A DNA stretch of 64,000 bases from Methanogenium marinum (GTDB lineage: Archaea; Halobacteriota; Methanomicrobia; Methanomicrobiales; Methanomicrobiaceae). The notes below the pieces were generated by a model. The model was not told the DNA's origin and searched no databases. It worked only from the letters and a program-made list of their open reading frames with translations. Below, in pieces: positions 18,558 to 27,936 of the stretch. How positions within the stretch are numbered: the first letter of the stretch is position 1; the number at the start of each line of letters is the position of its first letter. Made by a program: the position numbers and the translations under genes. The stretch is taken from NCBI RefSeq assembly GCF_028912405.1, contig NZ_JAKELO010000002.1:1869276-1933275 (forward strand), read 5' to 3'.

Positions 18558-20063
18558 TCACTCCTGTATCAGTGATCGAATTTCTTCTGTCAGGGATCTG
18601 AATTCAGATTCGGTGATATCCTCTTTAGAAAACCGCTGCTCTTCTGTTGATGTCAGTATTCTGATGGTCTCTTCTGTGTTTCTCTCATAGGTATTTTCCA
18701 GAAGGTATTCCCTGCATTCCCTGTCTGAAATCTCTTTTCCTGCGAAGTGTTCTGAAGATATTTTTAATCTGAGGACCCGTACTGCCATACTGACGGCTTC
18801 TTTTTTGTATCCCCGGAGGAAGAGCGATTCTGCGGTATCGAGTATGTCCGTGCTGTCATACTTCTGAATGTCATCACGTTTCTCATCTGTATTCCCCTTC
18901 CCGGATGTGTCAGGTCTGTACATATAATAGACATAAATCACCATGGCATTGAGGCAGGTAAATATCAGAATGAGGAGTGGCAGGATATAGAACGGCAGGA
19001 TGTCGTCTTTTACCAGACTAACTGCTGTCACATTTCCGTTAACAGATTCTGCCCGGATTTCTGCGGAATAAATTCCTTTATCGTAGAGAATTTTCAGATC
19101 GGAATACCGGGGCGACATGTTTATCTCTGTTTGTGACCGGACAAATCCCTCTGATTCCGTCTCGTTGATGAGGCTTCTGAACGTCTCATTCTCCTGAAAA
19201 ATCACCGGAAAAGCAATTCGTGCCGTGGTATTCTCAAAAATATTTGCAATTATCTCTTCTGTGATGGTTCCTGAGAGAGACACTTCTTCGTCACCATTGT
19301 CCCGGTAGAGTGAGGAAAAAATACCTGAATTATTCCCCTGTGGGATGACGACAAGGGAGAGACGGGTAAAATTCTGGTCGTATAGCGTTTTGTTTACGGC
19401 TATAAACAGGGAGTCATCCTTTATTGCTGCAGAGAGGGCGTTTTTCCTGATTTCCCGTTCTATTTGTTCTTCAAGGAGTGTCCTCTTCAGTGCATTAGCA
19501 TCCGTTTGTTTCTCAACAGCGTCTATTTCCCCGTCTGCCGAGCCGGATGCATAGGATGCGGTTTCCGGATTCTCGGTTTTTATTTCAGAGGTGCTTTTAA
19601 CCGGTGCAGAACCGGTATCCGTTTCCACGCCCTCTTCTGCTTCCTCATCCAGTGGTTCTTCATTGCTGAAACTGAGGGCAATTCCCTTTAATTCTGAGCT
19701 ATATTTGGGCCCGTTTCCATATTCAAATGATATATCGACAAGTATGTCCTGGCCGTCTCCGGCATTTCCGGCGGAGACATAATACATGTCCTCCCCGGAA
19801 AATGCGGTTATCTGCTTACTCTGTGAATATACATATTCCCCGGTTTTTGGGTCACGTATCTGAACGACAAGGGTGCCGGGCAGATCGTTGCCCAGATTGT
19901 TTGTAATTTTCACCGGAATCCGTGCTTCTTCATTCAGGGAATACTGGTAGTGTGCAGAACCGGTGGAAAGAAAAAGTGCATCGTCCTCTGCCTGAACAGG
20001 AACCGTGGCAGCCATGATAAGAATCACCATGACCACAATGCAAAAGATGGTTGGTGTTTTCAC
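18558..20063 (-). CDS. Membrane protein of the MoxR-VWA operon
   Basis: A 501-residue secretory membrane protein; the family is not firmly recognised. It has an N-terminal signal (residues 1-25, ending VPVQA), a beta-sandwich-like outer region, an acidic linker near 135-175, a membrane helix at about 355-382 (ILPLLILIFTCLNAMVIYVY) and a cytoplasmic helical tail (ESLFLRGYKKEAVSMAVRVL) similar to the tails of DUF4129-type operon partners. It starts with GTG in a GTGA overlap with the VWA gene. As last gene of the moxR operon it probably forms the membrane-bound partner of the MoxR/VWA chaperone machinery. Confidence 0.7.
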   Translation of the reverse strand: MKTPTIFCIVVMVILIMAATVPVQAEDDALFLSTGSAHYQYSLNEEARIPVKITNNLGNDLPGTLVVQIRDPKTGEYVYSQSKQITAFSGEDMYYVSAGNAGDGQDILVDISFEYGNGPKYSSELKGIALSFSNEEPLDEEAEEGVETDTGSAPVKSTSEIKTENPETASYASGSADGEIDAVEKQTDANALKRTLLEEQIEREIRKNALSAAIKDDSLFIAVNKTLYDQNFTRLSLVVIPQGNNSGIFSSLYRDNGDEEVSLSGTITEEIIANIFENTTARIAFPVIFQENETFRSLINETESEGFVRSQTEINMSPRYSDLKILYDKGIYSAEIRAESVNGNVTAVSLVKDDILPFYILPLLILIFTCLNAMVIYVYYMYRPDTSGKGNTDEKRDDIQKYDSTDILDTAESLFLRGYKKEAVSMAVRVLRLKISSEHFAGKEISDRECREYLLENTYERNTEETIRILTSTEEQRFSKEDITESEFRSLTEEIRSLIQE

Positions 20064-21037
20064 GGAATTACCTGCCTCCGTCCAAAGGCCAACAGCATTC
20101 CGGCCAAAAGGGCAATCACGCCGAGGTAGTAGAATATCCGGCTGACATCTGTTTCTTCAGCCTCCCGGACAATTTCCTGATTGAGTCCTGCGTAAATTTC
20201 CTGAAGTGTTTCTTCGTCAACGGACCTGAAATATTCCCCTCCTGTCTCTTCCGCAATGAATTTCAGGTTCCCTTCATCCAGATTTGCGTAGAGCGGATTT
20301 CCGAACGGGTCATAATCATACAGCACCGGTTCATCGGAGCCAAGACCTATGGTAAATACCTGTATATCCCGTTCTTTCGCAAAGGTTACGGCCTCTGCGG
20401 GGGTAATGCTTCCTGCATTATTCTCACCATCTGAGAGTAATATGACGACTTTCCGTTTGCCGGGGATGGAGTCTGCCATGTCGGTTGCGAGTGCAAGCCC
20501 GTCTCCGATCGCCGTGTTTCCGTCTCTTTTGGTGATTGCCATCAGTTTTCGTCCGGTTTTTTCCTTGTCCGGGCTCAGGTATGCGGCGGATGATGCACCG
20601 GAATCAAAGACCACAATTCCTGCATAATCTTTTTCTCCCAGACTGTTTACCAGCAGAAGAGCAGATTTTTTTGCCACTTCAAGCCGGTTTGGTTTGTAGT
20701 CGGTTGCCTGCATACTTCCGGACACATCCATCGCCAGGACAACATTGACGCCCTCTTTTTCGGTCTCAAGGGGTATATGGGGTCCTGCCAAGCCAATGAT
20801 GAGGAATATAAATGCCAGAAGAAAGAGGATAAAAACGGTCTTTTTCGGTGTGAAATATGATACTTTGGAATGTTTTCCGTCTGATGTCTGTGCTTTCCCA
20901 GCTGCCTTTACAAAGGAGAGTTTTGAAAATTCCAGAGCACGGCGGCGGCTGTGTTTTTCATGATACCAATAGTAATACACCAGAACGGGAATTGCAATCA
21001 GGGCAAAGAGAAATTCCGGGTGATAAAATCCTGTCAT
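20060..21037 (-). CDS. VWA-domain membrane protein (BatA-like)
   Basis: A 325-residue protein with two N-terminal hydrophobic segments (LFALIAIPVLVYYYWY and FILFLLAFIFLIIGLAG), a von Willebrand A domain from about residue 88 with the complete MIDAS motif DVSGSMQ, then TAIGDG and LLSDGENN, and a C-terminal membrane helix (FYYLGVIALLAGMLLAF). Such BatA-like proteins bind metal-dependent ligands at the outer face and work with MoxR ATPases. Located 3 bases after the DUF58 gene and overlapping the next gene. Confidence 0.9.
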   Translation of the reverse strand: MTGFYHPEFLFALIAIPVLVYYYWYHEKHSRRRALEFSKLSFVKAAGKAQTSDGKHSKVSYFTPKKTVFILFLLAFIFLIIGLAGPHIPLETEKEGVNVVLAMDVSGSMQATDYKPNRLEVAKKSALLLVNSLGEKDYAGIVVFDSGASSAAYLSPDKEKTGRKLMAITKRDGNTAIGDGLALATDMADSIPGKRKVVILLSDGENNAGSITPAEAVTFAKERDIQVFTIGLGSDEPVLYDYDPFGNPLYANLDEGNLKFIAEETGGEYFRSVDEETLQEIYAGLNQEIVREAEETDVSRIFYYLGVIALLAGMLLAFGRRQVIP

Positions 21038-21040
21038 TGG

Positions 21041-21955
21041 TTATGCAATCCTCCGGTAAAACGTGTTGAGCTTTAAAAATACATCCCGGTAAGGATCTGT
21101 GGTCTGGATATGCAGTGCCGGAATTCGGTTTTTGCAGAAATAATCAGTCAGTTTTTCCTGATGAAATTTTGCAATTTCTCTGTATTGTTCCCTGAAATCC
21201 TGATCGGAGGTGTCGATACAGATCTGTTCGCCTGTTTCCGGGTCCATGATTTCGACACGTCCCACATTGGGGATTTCCGTTTCATGCTCGTCTGAAACCT
21301 GAATTGCCTGCACGTCATGCCGTCTCCCGAGGAGTGCAACTGCATCCTCGAAGGATGGTGAATCAAAGTCTGAGATAATGACAATCTGGCTTTTTCGTTT
21401 CAGTCTTCCCAGAAGAAATTCCGCGGCATTTTTGATATCGGTCTGTTTTGAGACAGGATTGTGTGAGATGATGGTATTGATGACCGATGCTGCGTGGTTT
21501 TTGCCCTTCCGTGCAGGGATATATTTCTCAATAGTATCGGTAAAAAGGAGGGTGCCTGCTGCATCCCCTTCTTTTACTGCTGAATAGAGGATTGTTGCGG
21601 CAATCTCAAGGATTTTTATATCCTTTGAAACCTCAGCCCCGAACGATGATGAGGCCGACCGGTCTATCACCAGATAGAGTGTCCGTTCTCTCTCTTCATT
21701 GTAGATTCTGACATGCGGTTTACGGTATCGTGCGGTGACGTTCCAGTCCATTGACCTGATATCGTCCCCGTATTCGTATTCCCGTATGTCGGTGAAGTCA
21801 ATTCCCCTGCCCCTGAAGAGAGATTTATGCATGCCCGTCTGCTCTCTCTGTGAATAATAACGGGCAGTGATTCTGATTCTCCTGACGATATTCATGCATT
21901 CTTCTGCTGAATATCCTGATATTGACGATATTCTCTCTTCTGTTATAGTATTCAA
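21041..21955 (-). CDS. DUF58 domain protein
   Basis: A 304-residue DUF58 protein, the usual partner of MoxR ATPases. The defining segment is GRGIDFTDIREYEYGDDIRS (about residues 49-68) followed by MDWNVTARY; a VWA-like core follows with VIDRSASS near 103. The likely start is TTG at 21955, which overlaps the moxR stop as TTGA, giving translational coupling; the family N-terminus fits this start. No membrane segment is seen, unlike many DUF58 proteins, so it may be cytoplasmic. Confidence 0.88.
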   Translation of the reverse strand: MNTITEERISSISGYSAEECMNIVRRIRITARYYSQREQTGMHKSLFRGRGIDFTDIREYEYGDDIRSMDWNVTARYRKPHVRIYNEERERTLYLVIDRSASSSFGAEVSKDIKILEIAATILYSAVKEGDAAGTLLFTDTIEKYIPARKGKNHAASVINTIISHNPVSKQTDIKNAAEFLLGRLKRKSQIVIISDFDSPSFEDAVALLGRRHDVQAIQVSDEHETEIPNVGRVEIMDPETGEQICIDTSDQDFREQYREIAKFHQEKLTDYFCKNRIPALHIQTTDPYRDVFLKLNTFYRRIA

Positions 21956-22998
21956 GGTATGTTCACCCTGGAGAGGATTTCATCGATGATGTCTTCTGTG
22001 GTGATGCCGTCCGCTTCTGCTTCATAATTCAGGAGTATCCTGTGCCTGAGGACCGGGTGTGCCATCTCCCTGAGATCATCGGGGATGACATATGCCCTCT
22101 TCTCCATGAGTGCCCGTGCTTTTGCACATACAATAAGGCTGATGGATGCACGTGGTGAGGCGCCGAATGCGATGTAGTCTTTTAGGGTAAGGCCGTATTC
22201 TTCCGGATGCCTTGTGGAATCAACAATTTCCGCGGCATATGTTTCTATAAGGGCGTTGCAGTGTATTGATCGGATGGATGCCTGAATGTTCAGAATATCG
22301 GCTGTATCAAGTATTTTTTGGGCGGATGGAGAATCGTTGCCGGTAAACAGCCTGATTATCCGTATCTCCTCTTCTTTAGAGGGATAATCCATCAGAATTT
22401 TCAGCATGAACCGGTCAGTCTGTGCTTCGGGCAGGGGATATGTGCCTTCCGATTCGATGGGGTTTTGCGTTGCAAGGACACAAAACGGCGGAGCCAGAGG
22501 GTGGCTGTCCCCCTGAATGGTGACCTGTTTCTCCTGCATCGCTTCAAGCAGTGCGGACTGCACCTTTGGCGGTGCACGGTTTATTTCATCCGCGAGAATA
22601 ATGTTTGAGAAAACCGGCCCTTTTATTGTTTCAAATGAGGATTTCTCAAACCGATAGATTTTCGTCCCGGTGATGTCTGCCGGGAGAAGGTCCGGGGTGA
22701 ACTGAAGCCGTTTATATGAACATCCGGTGCAGTCAGAGAGCGTTTTCACAAGCAATGTCTTTGCAATACCGGGGACACCTTCCAACAGCACGTGCCCCCC
22801 TGCTGCAAATGCGATAATTAATTGTTGAATTGCATTTTCATGCCCGATGATTACGTTTTTAATTTCTGATTCAAGAAGGGCCAGTTTGTCGGAATACTGT
22901 GTTATATCCGTGTCCCTGTGAGTGCCGGAATTATAGGCGGAAGCATTATCTGAAGAAATATTTGTTGTTTCAAACCTGTCTGCTTTCTTTTCCGGCAT
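21952..22998 (-). CDS. MoxR-family AAA+ ATPase
   Basis: A 348-residue AAA+ chaperone-like ATPase that presumably remodels or activates targets with the downstream VWA proteins. Motifs: Walker A GVPGIAKT (near residue 70), Walker B ILADEINRAPP (near 130), sensor 1 ATQNPIE (near 172) and the arginine-finger region DRFMLK (near 190). First gene of a four-gene operon (moxR, DUF58, VWA, membrane protein) with overlaps or 3-base gaps throughout. Start: ATG 22998 with gagtga upstream; an in-frame GTG at 23007 is an alternative. Confidence 0.93.
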   Translation of the reverse strand: MPEKKADRFETTNISSDNASAYNSGTHRDTDITQYSDKLALLESEIKNVIIGHENAIQQLIIAFAAGGHVLLEGVPGIAKTLLVKTLSDCTGCSYKRLQFTPDLLPADITGTKIYRFEKSSFETIKGPVFSNIILADEINRAPPKVQSALLEAMQEKQVTIQGDSHPLAPPFCVLATQNPIESEGTYPLPEAQTDRFMLKILMDYPSKEEEIRIIRLFTGNDSPSAQKILDTADILNIQASIRSIHCNALIETYAAEIVDSTRHPEEYGLTLKDYIAFGASPRASISLIVCAKARALMEKRAYVIPDDLREMAHPVLRHRILLNYEAEADGITTEDIIDEILSRVNIP

Positions 22999-23221
22999 TT
23001 CATTCACTCATGATGTATTGAAGGTAAACACTTATGAAATTATCATGGGAGTGTGGGGCACGATTTTTCATAAAATGCGGTAAAGTAAATCAAATCAAAT
23101 TAATCATATTTACGCAAATTCGTCATCAAATGTGATATTTTATATCGTATCTGGAAAAGATTATATTAGTTATTTCAAAAAAATGACGGTAATTGTTTGT
23201 GTTTAACATGGGTTGGTTTGT

Positions 23222-26200
23222 ATGAGATGTAAAAGATGTAATCCTGTTCAATGGATCGTGAGAATTATGGCTGTTATTCTTCTGGTATCTCTGGCAATTC
23301 CGTTTGCCAGTGCGGGAAGTGCAGCTCTGCCGGATAATAACAATCTCTACCTTGAGACAGTCAATACTCCCCGGTTTGATGATCAGGGGGATGGAACATA
23401 CTGGTTCTGGTTTCCGGATGATGCGGGCCTGAATACCCTGCATATAACAGATGATTATGCAGACTCCTACGGGCAGATTACTACTACTGCGGAGATGTCA
23501 GGATCCTTTTATGTGACTGATACGGGTGGAATGAAATACAAGGATGATATCATTCTTCTTCTTGCGGTAAATGGTTCTGTGAATGATAACTTTTCTATGA
23601 ATCTGGCCTGCAATGGATATCAGTGGACTCCCAATGCGTCACCTCATACGCCACCCCTTGAAAGTGAAGCTACGTATGTAAAAGGCTGCCTGAATGCGGA
23701 TTTCACGAAGGATGATTTCCTGGTGTATGACGGAAAAAATGTCAAACAAAACTGGAAAATTTACAATACCTCTGATTATCCCCTCTATTACGGACAGGAT
23801 GTCTCTGATACTGACAATGCATTCAAACTGATGTTCATTGATCTCAATGCCGGTGTCCTGAATGCAGATTCACTCGGCTATTCAACCCTTAAAAATGGTG
23901 GTTCGGTAAAGGTCAGTTACGAGTTTCAGAATCTTGACGACTGCTATGCTGCTTTCAATGTCTATGCCTACAGCAAACATCCTGAAGTAGGTCATCCTGA
24001 GCTTGACAATACCACACAGTGGACGAACAGAATGAATGATGAATCAGGCAGGACGGTCAGTGGCTATTCTGTCTGGTCATTGTTTGCTCCTCAGGTGACG
24101 TCAATTGCCGTCTCGCCTGAAACTGCAGTAATCGCCCCCAATTCAACCCTTCAGCTGAGTGCAGTGGGACTGGATCAGGGTGGAAATGAAATTCCCGGTC
24201 TGACCTTTGAATGGAAAAATGACAATCCCATGGCGGGCTGGATTGATTCGGATGGCCTTTATACCACGACACATCTGGGAATCAGTAACATTACCGCTTC
24301 CTGTGAAAACGTAACCGGAACAAGCCAGGTTGTTGTAACACCTGTTGTATCCCCAATCTATGTTGCCGGTGACGGAAGTGGAGATTACGAGACAATCTCT
24401 GAAGCTGTTACATATGCCCATGAAGGAACTGAAATAATTGTTCGGAACGGGACATACACAGAGTGTGTGGATATTCCGCGTTCTCTTTCCATTCACTCAG
24501 AAAACGGTCCTGATTTGACCACACTGAATCTTTCCACACTCCCCGTCAATACCGGTGGATTTGTTCTGAATGCGGATTGCGTGAATATTTCCGGGTTTAC
24601 CATCACCGGTGCATCCGGTGACGGTGATTCTGAAGGATTTGCGGTAAATTTCAATGAAGCCTCAGACAGTATTCTCTTTAACTGTTGGATTGTTGGCAAT
24701 ACGGACGGTGTCTTCTTCAATTCAGGAGAGAACAATACCGTTGGTAAAAATGTCATTGACTGTCCGGAATCTGATGACCATTTTGCACTCCGGATTAAGA
24801 AGAATTCGGGCAGCAACACAATATACCAGAATTCCTTTGTGTCAGGAGGTCTGAAGACTGCATCCGGTTCATCCGGAAACCTCTGGAATACGCTTGATAT
24901 CTATCAGTATTCCTTCTTTGACGGTCAGACAACCTATCAGGGAAGTTCACAAACCGGAAACTACTGGTCTGCATATACCGGTGTGTCCGGTGAAACACCC
25001 GGAATCGGTGCAGTAGCATATGAAATCCCTGGTGTGGGAACTGACAATTATCCATTGGTCGCTCCCATCGGAAACTATACCTTCGGATCTGCAATCCCTG
25101 CCGGAGATACTTTTTATGTCGGTGCCGGAGAGGATTTCTCAACGATTCAGTCCGCAGTGGATGCAGCAAATGCAGGATACACCATCATTGTGAAAGACGG
25201 GACGTATGCAGAGTCGGTTACGATTGACAAGGCACTCACGGTCACTTCAGAGAACGGGGCTGATGCAGCAATAATTCAGTCTGTCGGAAATCGTGGTGTT
25301 CTCATCTCCGCAGACGGCGTTGTTCTCAATGGAATGACCGTCACAAATACGACTGATGATTCCAATTCCGGAGCAATTTATCTCTCTGATGCGTCAGGGT
25401 GTGTGATCACGAACAATACCGCCGGCGGTGATGGTGTTGGTATTGTACTGAACGGGAATTCGGACAACAATCAGATCTCAGAGAACACGGTCAGTCTGAA
25501 TTCAAACAAAAAAAGATTGTTTTCCATTAAAAGTGCTGAGTGTGAGAACAACCGGATTTATGAAAATGTCTTTGCCAAAGGGAAGACACCAAAGGACGAA
25601 GGCATCGGAAATGTCTTTAATACCCCCGATGTAGTTGAAAATTATGTCTATGAGGGCCACCAGTGCACTTCTTTCTTTGGCAATTACTGGGTAGATGCGG
25701 ACAAAACTGATTCGGATATAAACGGTATTGCCGACAGTCCCTATTCTGACGGTGTAACTGATAATTATCCCCTTGTTTCATCCAATCTGAGTGAATATTA
25801 TCAGAATGGTGACTATACCGGTGATATTGTAGAAAACGTTCCTCTTACTGTTCCCGAATGCACCTTTACTGGTGTACCGGGTGAACAGTCGGTCGTGGTT
25901 GACAACTCTACCGGCCATGCATCCATCTTTGGAAACAGTATTCTTCTTGCTGAAAATGGCTTTACTATCGTCATCAATACCGTCAGTCCTCCGGGTGGGA
26001 ACACAACGGTCATTACCGGTGTTGTGGATTCTGTTAATATTTTCATAACACCTGTAGCCACACAGTTTGATGGTCTGGGTGCAGTGCAGGCATTTATTGG
26101 AGTTGATTTAACCGGTCTTCCTGCCGGTTCAGAACTTGATTCGATAGTAAACAAATCCGTTTCTGCAGACGACCTCACGAAATTTAAAGAAATAGCTGCC

Positions 26201-27181
26201 GTAAGTGGCCTGAATTCAAGAGATATTGCCTATACCCTTCGTGTGGTAAAATCTGCAGGGTTTGACGACTATGTCGAGGGTGCTGCTGTCTTAATGGAAG
26301 TGAATTCCCGATGGGTCGATTCACATGGTGGCCCGTCCCATGTTGAAATTATCCGTATTTCAGACAGTGGTGCAGGACAGGTCCTTGAAACATCCTATAC
26401 CGGGCCGGTAGATGGTATGTATACCTTCATTGCTTCCAGCCCGAACGGTCTTTCCCTCTTTGGTCTCTCTTCTGTTACTACTCTTGCCACATCAGGTGGC
26501 GGTAGCAGTGGAGGAAACAGTCAAATCGCTGTAGCAGCACAATCAGATGTGAATGCCGGTGAAAATGTTGTATTCAGCTTTGATGAATCTGCCATTTATC
26601 GAATAACCCTCGTTGCAAAGGAAGATGTAAAAGAGATTATGCTGACCGCAAAGAAGGGTGCAATGCCTGATTCTGCAGAGGCACCTTCCGGTGATGTATA
26701 CCAGTATGTTGGCATAACGATGTACAAGGCAGATCCGGCACAGATTGAGAAGGCAACTATCAGGTTTACCGTGGATTCGGCGGCATTTGCCGACGGATAT
26801 GATCCTTCCATGACAAAACTTCTGTACTATAATGAGGAAGATGGGGTCTGGACAGAGCTTTCGACGGTAAATAATGGCGAAGAAAACGGTTCATTTGAAT
26901 TCTTTGCCGACAGTGCAAAACTTGGCAATTTTGCAATTGTGCTGCACAATTATGTCAGTTCTGAGGGAGCATTAGAAATAATTGACGAGCCTGAAGAACC
27001 CGCTGTAACAAACACTGATGCGCCAGTTTCATCAGAGAGTAGTGGTGTTTCCGATGAGAGTACCTGGAATATCCCCCCAACAGAGTCAGGTTCTCTCTTC
27101 TCAGGCATGTTCTCGGTAATCGGTGCTATCGGAATTGTTTCCCTGATGTCATTTGCAGCATACAGGAGAAAGAACGAGTGA
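23222..27181 (+). CDS. Giant surface protein: DUF3344, Ig-like, two beta-helix domains, C-terminal anchor
   Basis: A 1319-residue exported protein. Layout: signal peptide (1-32); DUF3344 region (about 38-290) with LNTLHITDD, GSFYVTDTGG and a YPLYYGQD segment; a Big2-like Ig domain (about 290-375) starting ITSIAVSPETAVIAP; a right-handed beta-helix of NosD type (about 380-615, IYVAGDGSGDYETI); a second beta-helix (about 630-860, FYVGAGEDFSTIQSAVDAA); a PGF-pre-PGF-like domain (about 1100-1245); a Thr/Ser-rich stalk; and a C-terminal helix with a basic RRK tail. It probably stands on the cell envelope, anchored at the C-terminus. ATG 23222 was preferred over TTG 23213; a TATA-like run lies at 23158-23166. 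First gene of the DUF3344/ECF cluster, with a 50-base gap to the next. Confidence 0.85.
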   Translation: MRCKRCNPVQWIVRIMAVILLVSLAIPFASAGSAALPDNNNLYLETVNTPRFDDQGDGTYWFWFPDDAGLNTLHITDDYADSYGQITTTAEMSGSFYVTDTGGMKYKDDIILLLAVNGSVNDNFSMNLACNGYQWTPNASPHTPPLESEATYVKGCLNADFTKDDFLVYDGKNVKQNWKIYNTSDYPLYYGQDVSDTDNAFKLMFIDLNAGVLNADSLGYSTLKNGGSVKVSYEFQNLDDCYAAFNVYAYSKHPEVGHPELDNTTQWTNRMNDESGRTVSGYSVWSLFAPQVTSIAVSPETAVIAPNSTLQLSAVGLDQGGNEIPGLTFEWKNDNPMAGWIDSDGLYTTTHLGISNITASCENVTGTSQVVVTPVVSPIYVAGDGSGDYETISEAVTYAHEGTEIIVRNGTYTECVDIPRSLSIHSENGPDLTTLNLSTLPVNTGGFVLNADCVNISGFTITGASGDGDSEGFAVNFNEASDSILFNCWIVGNTDGVFFNSGENNTVGKNVIDCPESDDHFALRIKKNSGSNTIYQNSFVSGGLKTASGSSGNLWNTLDIYQYSFFDGQTTYQGSSQTGNYWSAYTGVSGETPGIGAVAYEIPGVGTDNYPLVAPIGNYTFGSAIPAGDTFYVGAGEDFSTIQSAVDAANAGYTIIVKDGTYAESVTIDKALTVTSENGADAAIIQSVGNRGVLISADGVVLNGMTVTNTTDDSNSGAIYLSDASGCVITNNTAGGDGVGIVLNGNSDNNQISENTVSLNSNKKRLFSIKSAECENNRIYENVFAKGKTPKDEGIGNVFNTPDVVENYVYEGHQCTSFFGNYWVDADKTDSDINGIADSPYSDGVTDNYPLVSSNLSEYYQNGDYTGDIVENVPLTVPECTFTGVPGEQSVVVDNSTGHASIFGNSILLAENGFTIVINTVSPPGGNTTVITGVVDSVNIFITPVATQFDGLGAVQAFIGVDLTGLPAGSELDSIVNKSVSADDLTKFKEIAAVSGLNSRDIAYTLRVVKSAGFDDYVEGAAVLMEVNSRWVDSHGGPSHVEIIRISDSGAGQVLETSYTGPVDGMYTFIASSPNGLSLFGLSSVTTLATSGGGSSGGNSQIAVAAQSDVNAGENVVFSFDESAIYRITLVAKEDVKEIMLTAKKGAMPDSAEAPSGDVYQYVGITMYKADPAQIEKATIRFTVDSAAFADGYDPSMTKLLYYNEEDGVWTELSTVNNGEENGSFEFFADSAKLGNFAIVLHNYVSSEGALEIIDEPEEPAVTNTDAPVSSESSGVSDESTWNIPPTESGSLFSGMFSVIGAIGIVSLMSFAAYRRKNE

Positions 27182-27231
27182 ATATCCCGAATTATGGGAC
27201 AATTTCTATTTTTTACAAAGGTGAATAATTC

Positions 27232-27936
27232 ATGAAAATATATCTTGCAATGGACGACACGGACAGCCTGGATTCACGCGGCACAGGGAAACTTGCGAGG
27301 GCAACAGGAGCAGAAATTTCAAAGGAATTTCACGTTGACGGAATCTCCCGTCACCAGCTCTTTGTGCATGAGGATATCCCTTTTACATCACACAACAGCT
27401 GTGCGGTGATTCACATTGAGGCAGAAAAGCGGGATGACAAGGAGTGGATCTATGAAACCGCGAAGGAGTGTATGCTCGGCGATTTTGTGGAGGGAAGTGA
27501 TCCCGGCATTGCTGTAGCCTGTGCAGATGAAATTCTGCCCCCCCTGATTGCGTATGGGAGAGATGCACAGAGAATTATTCTGAATCAGAAAAAGGCACGA
27601 ACGCTTGCAAAAACACTGGGTATCCGGCTTGAAGGTCTCGGCGGCACTGAAGACGGCGTGATTGGCACCATGGCCGGCCTTGGTCTTGCAAAAGCGGGTA
27701 ATGATGGAAGATTCCTGATGTGCGGCCAGATTCGGGAGATGACCGGCCCTGCGGATGTCGCGACACTGTGCGCAGCCGGAGTGGATGCTGTCTATACCAT
27801 TGATGGGCACGAGGTCAGAGACGGGATGATCATGATACCGGAAGGAAAATCTGCAAAACCCTGCCCGGTTGACGGCAAAAAAATACTGTTTGTCGAAAAT
27901 GTTGACGGCCAGTATCATTCTGTGAAACGAGGATGA
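27232..27936 (+). CDS. TiaS N-terminal-domain-like protein
   Basis: A 234-residue protein that starts with an AMDDTDSLDSRGTG motif, the ATP/agmatine-handling start of TiaS, the tRNA(Ile2) agmatinylcytidine synthetase. Full TiaS is about 420 residues with OB-fold and zinc-ribbon parts; those are absent here, so this is a short relative rather than TiaS itself. A second conserved segment is LGGTEDGVIGTMAGLGLA (about 140-157). Soluble, no signal. Ribosome-binding site aaggtga precedes the ATG. It overlaps the next gene by 4 bases, putting it inside the DUF3344/ECF operon. Its reaction is unknown; small-molecule modification of the transported compound would be one possibility. Confidence 0.75.
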   Translation: MKIYLAMDDTDSLDSRGTGKLARATGAEISKEFHVDGISRHQLFVHEDIPFTSHNSCAVIHIEAEKRDDKEWIYETAKECMLGDFVEGSDPGIAVACADEILPPLIAYGRDAQRIILNQKKARTLAKTLGIRLEGLGGTEDGVIGTMAGLGLAKAGNDGRFLMCGQIREMTGPADVATLCAAGVDAVYTIDGHEVRDGMIMIPEGKSAKPCPVDGKKILFVENVDGQYHSVKRG

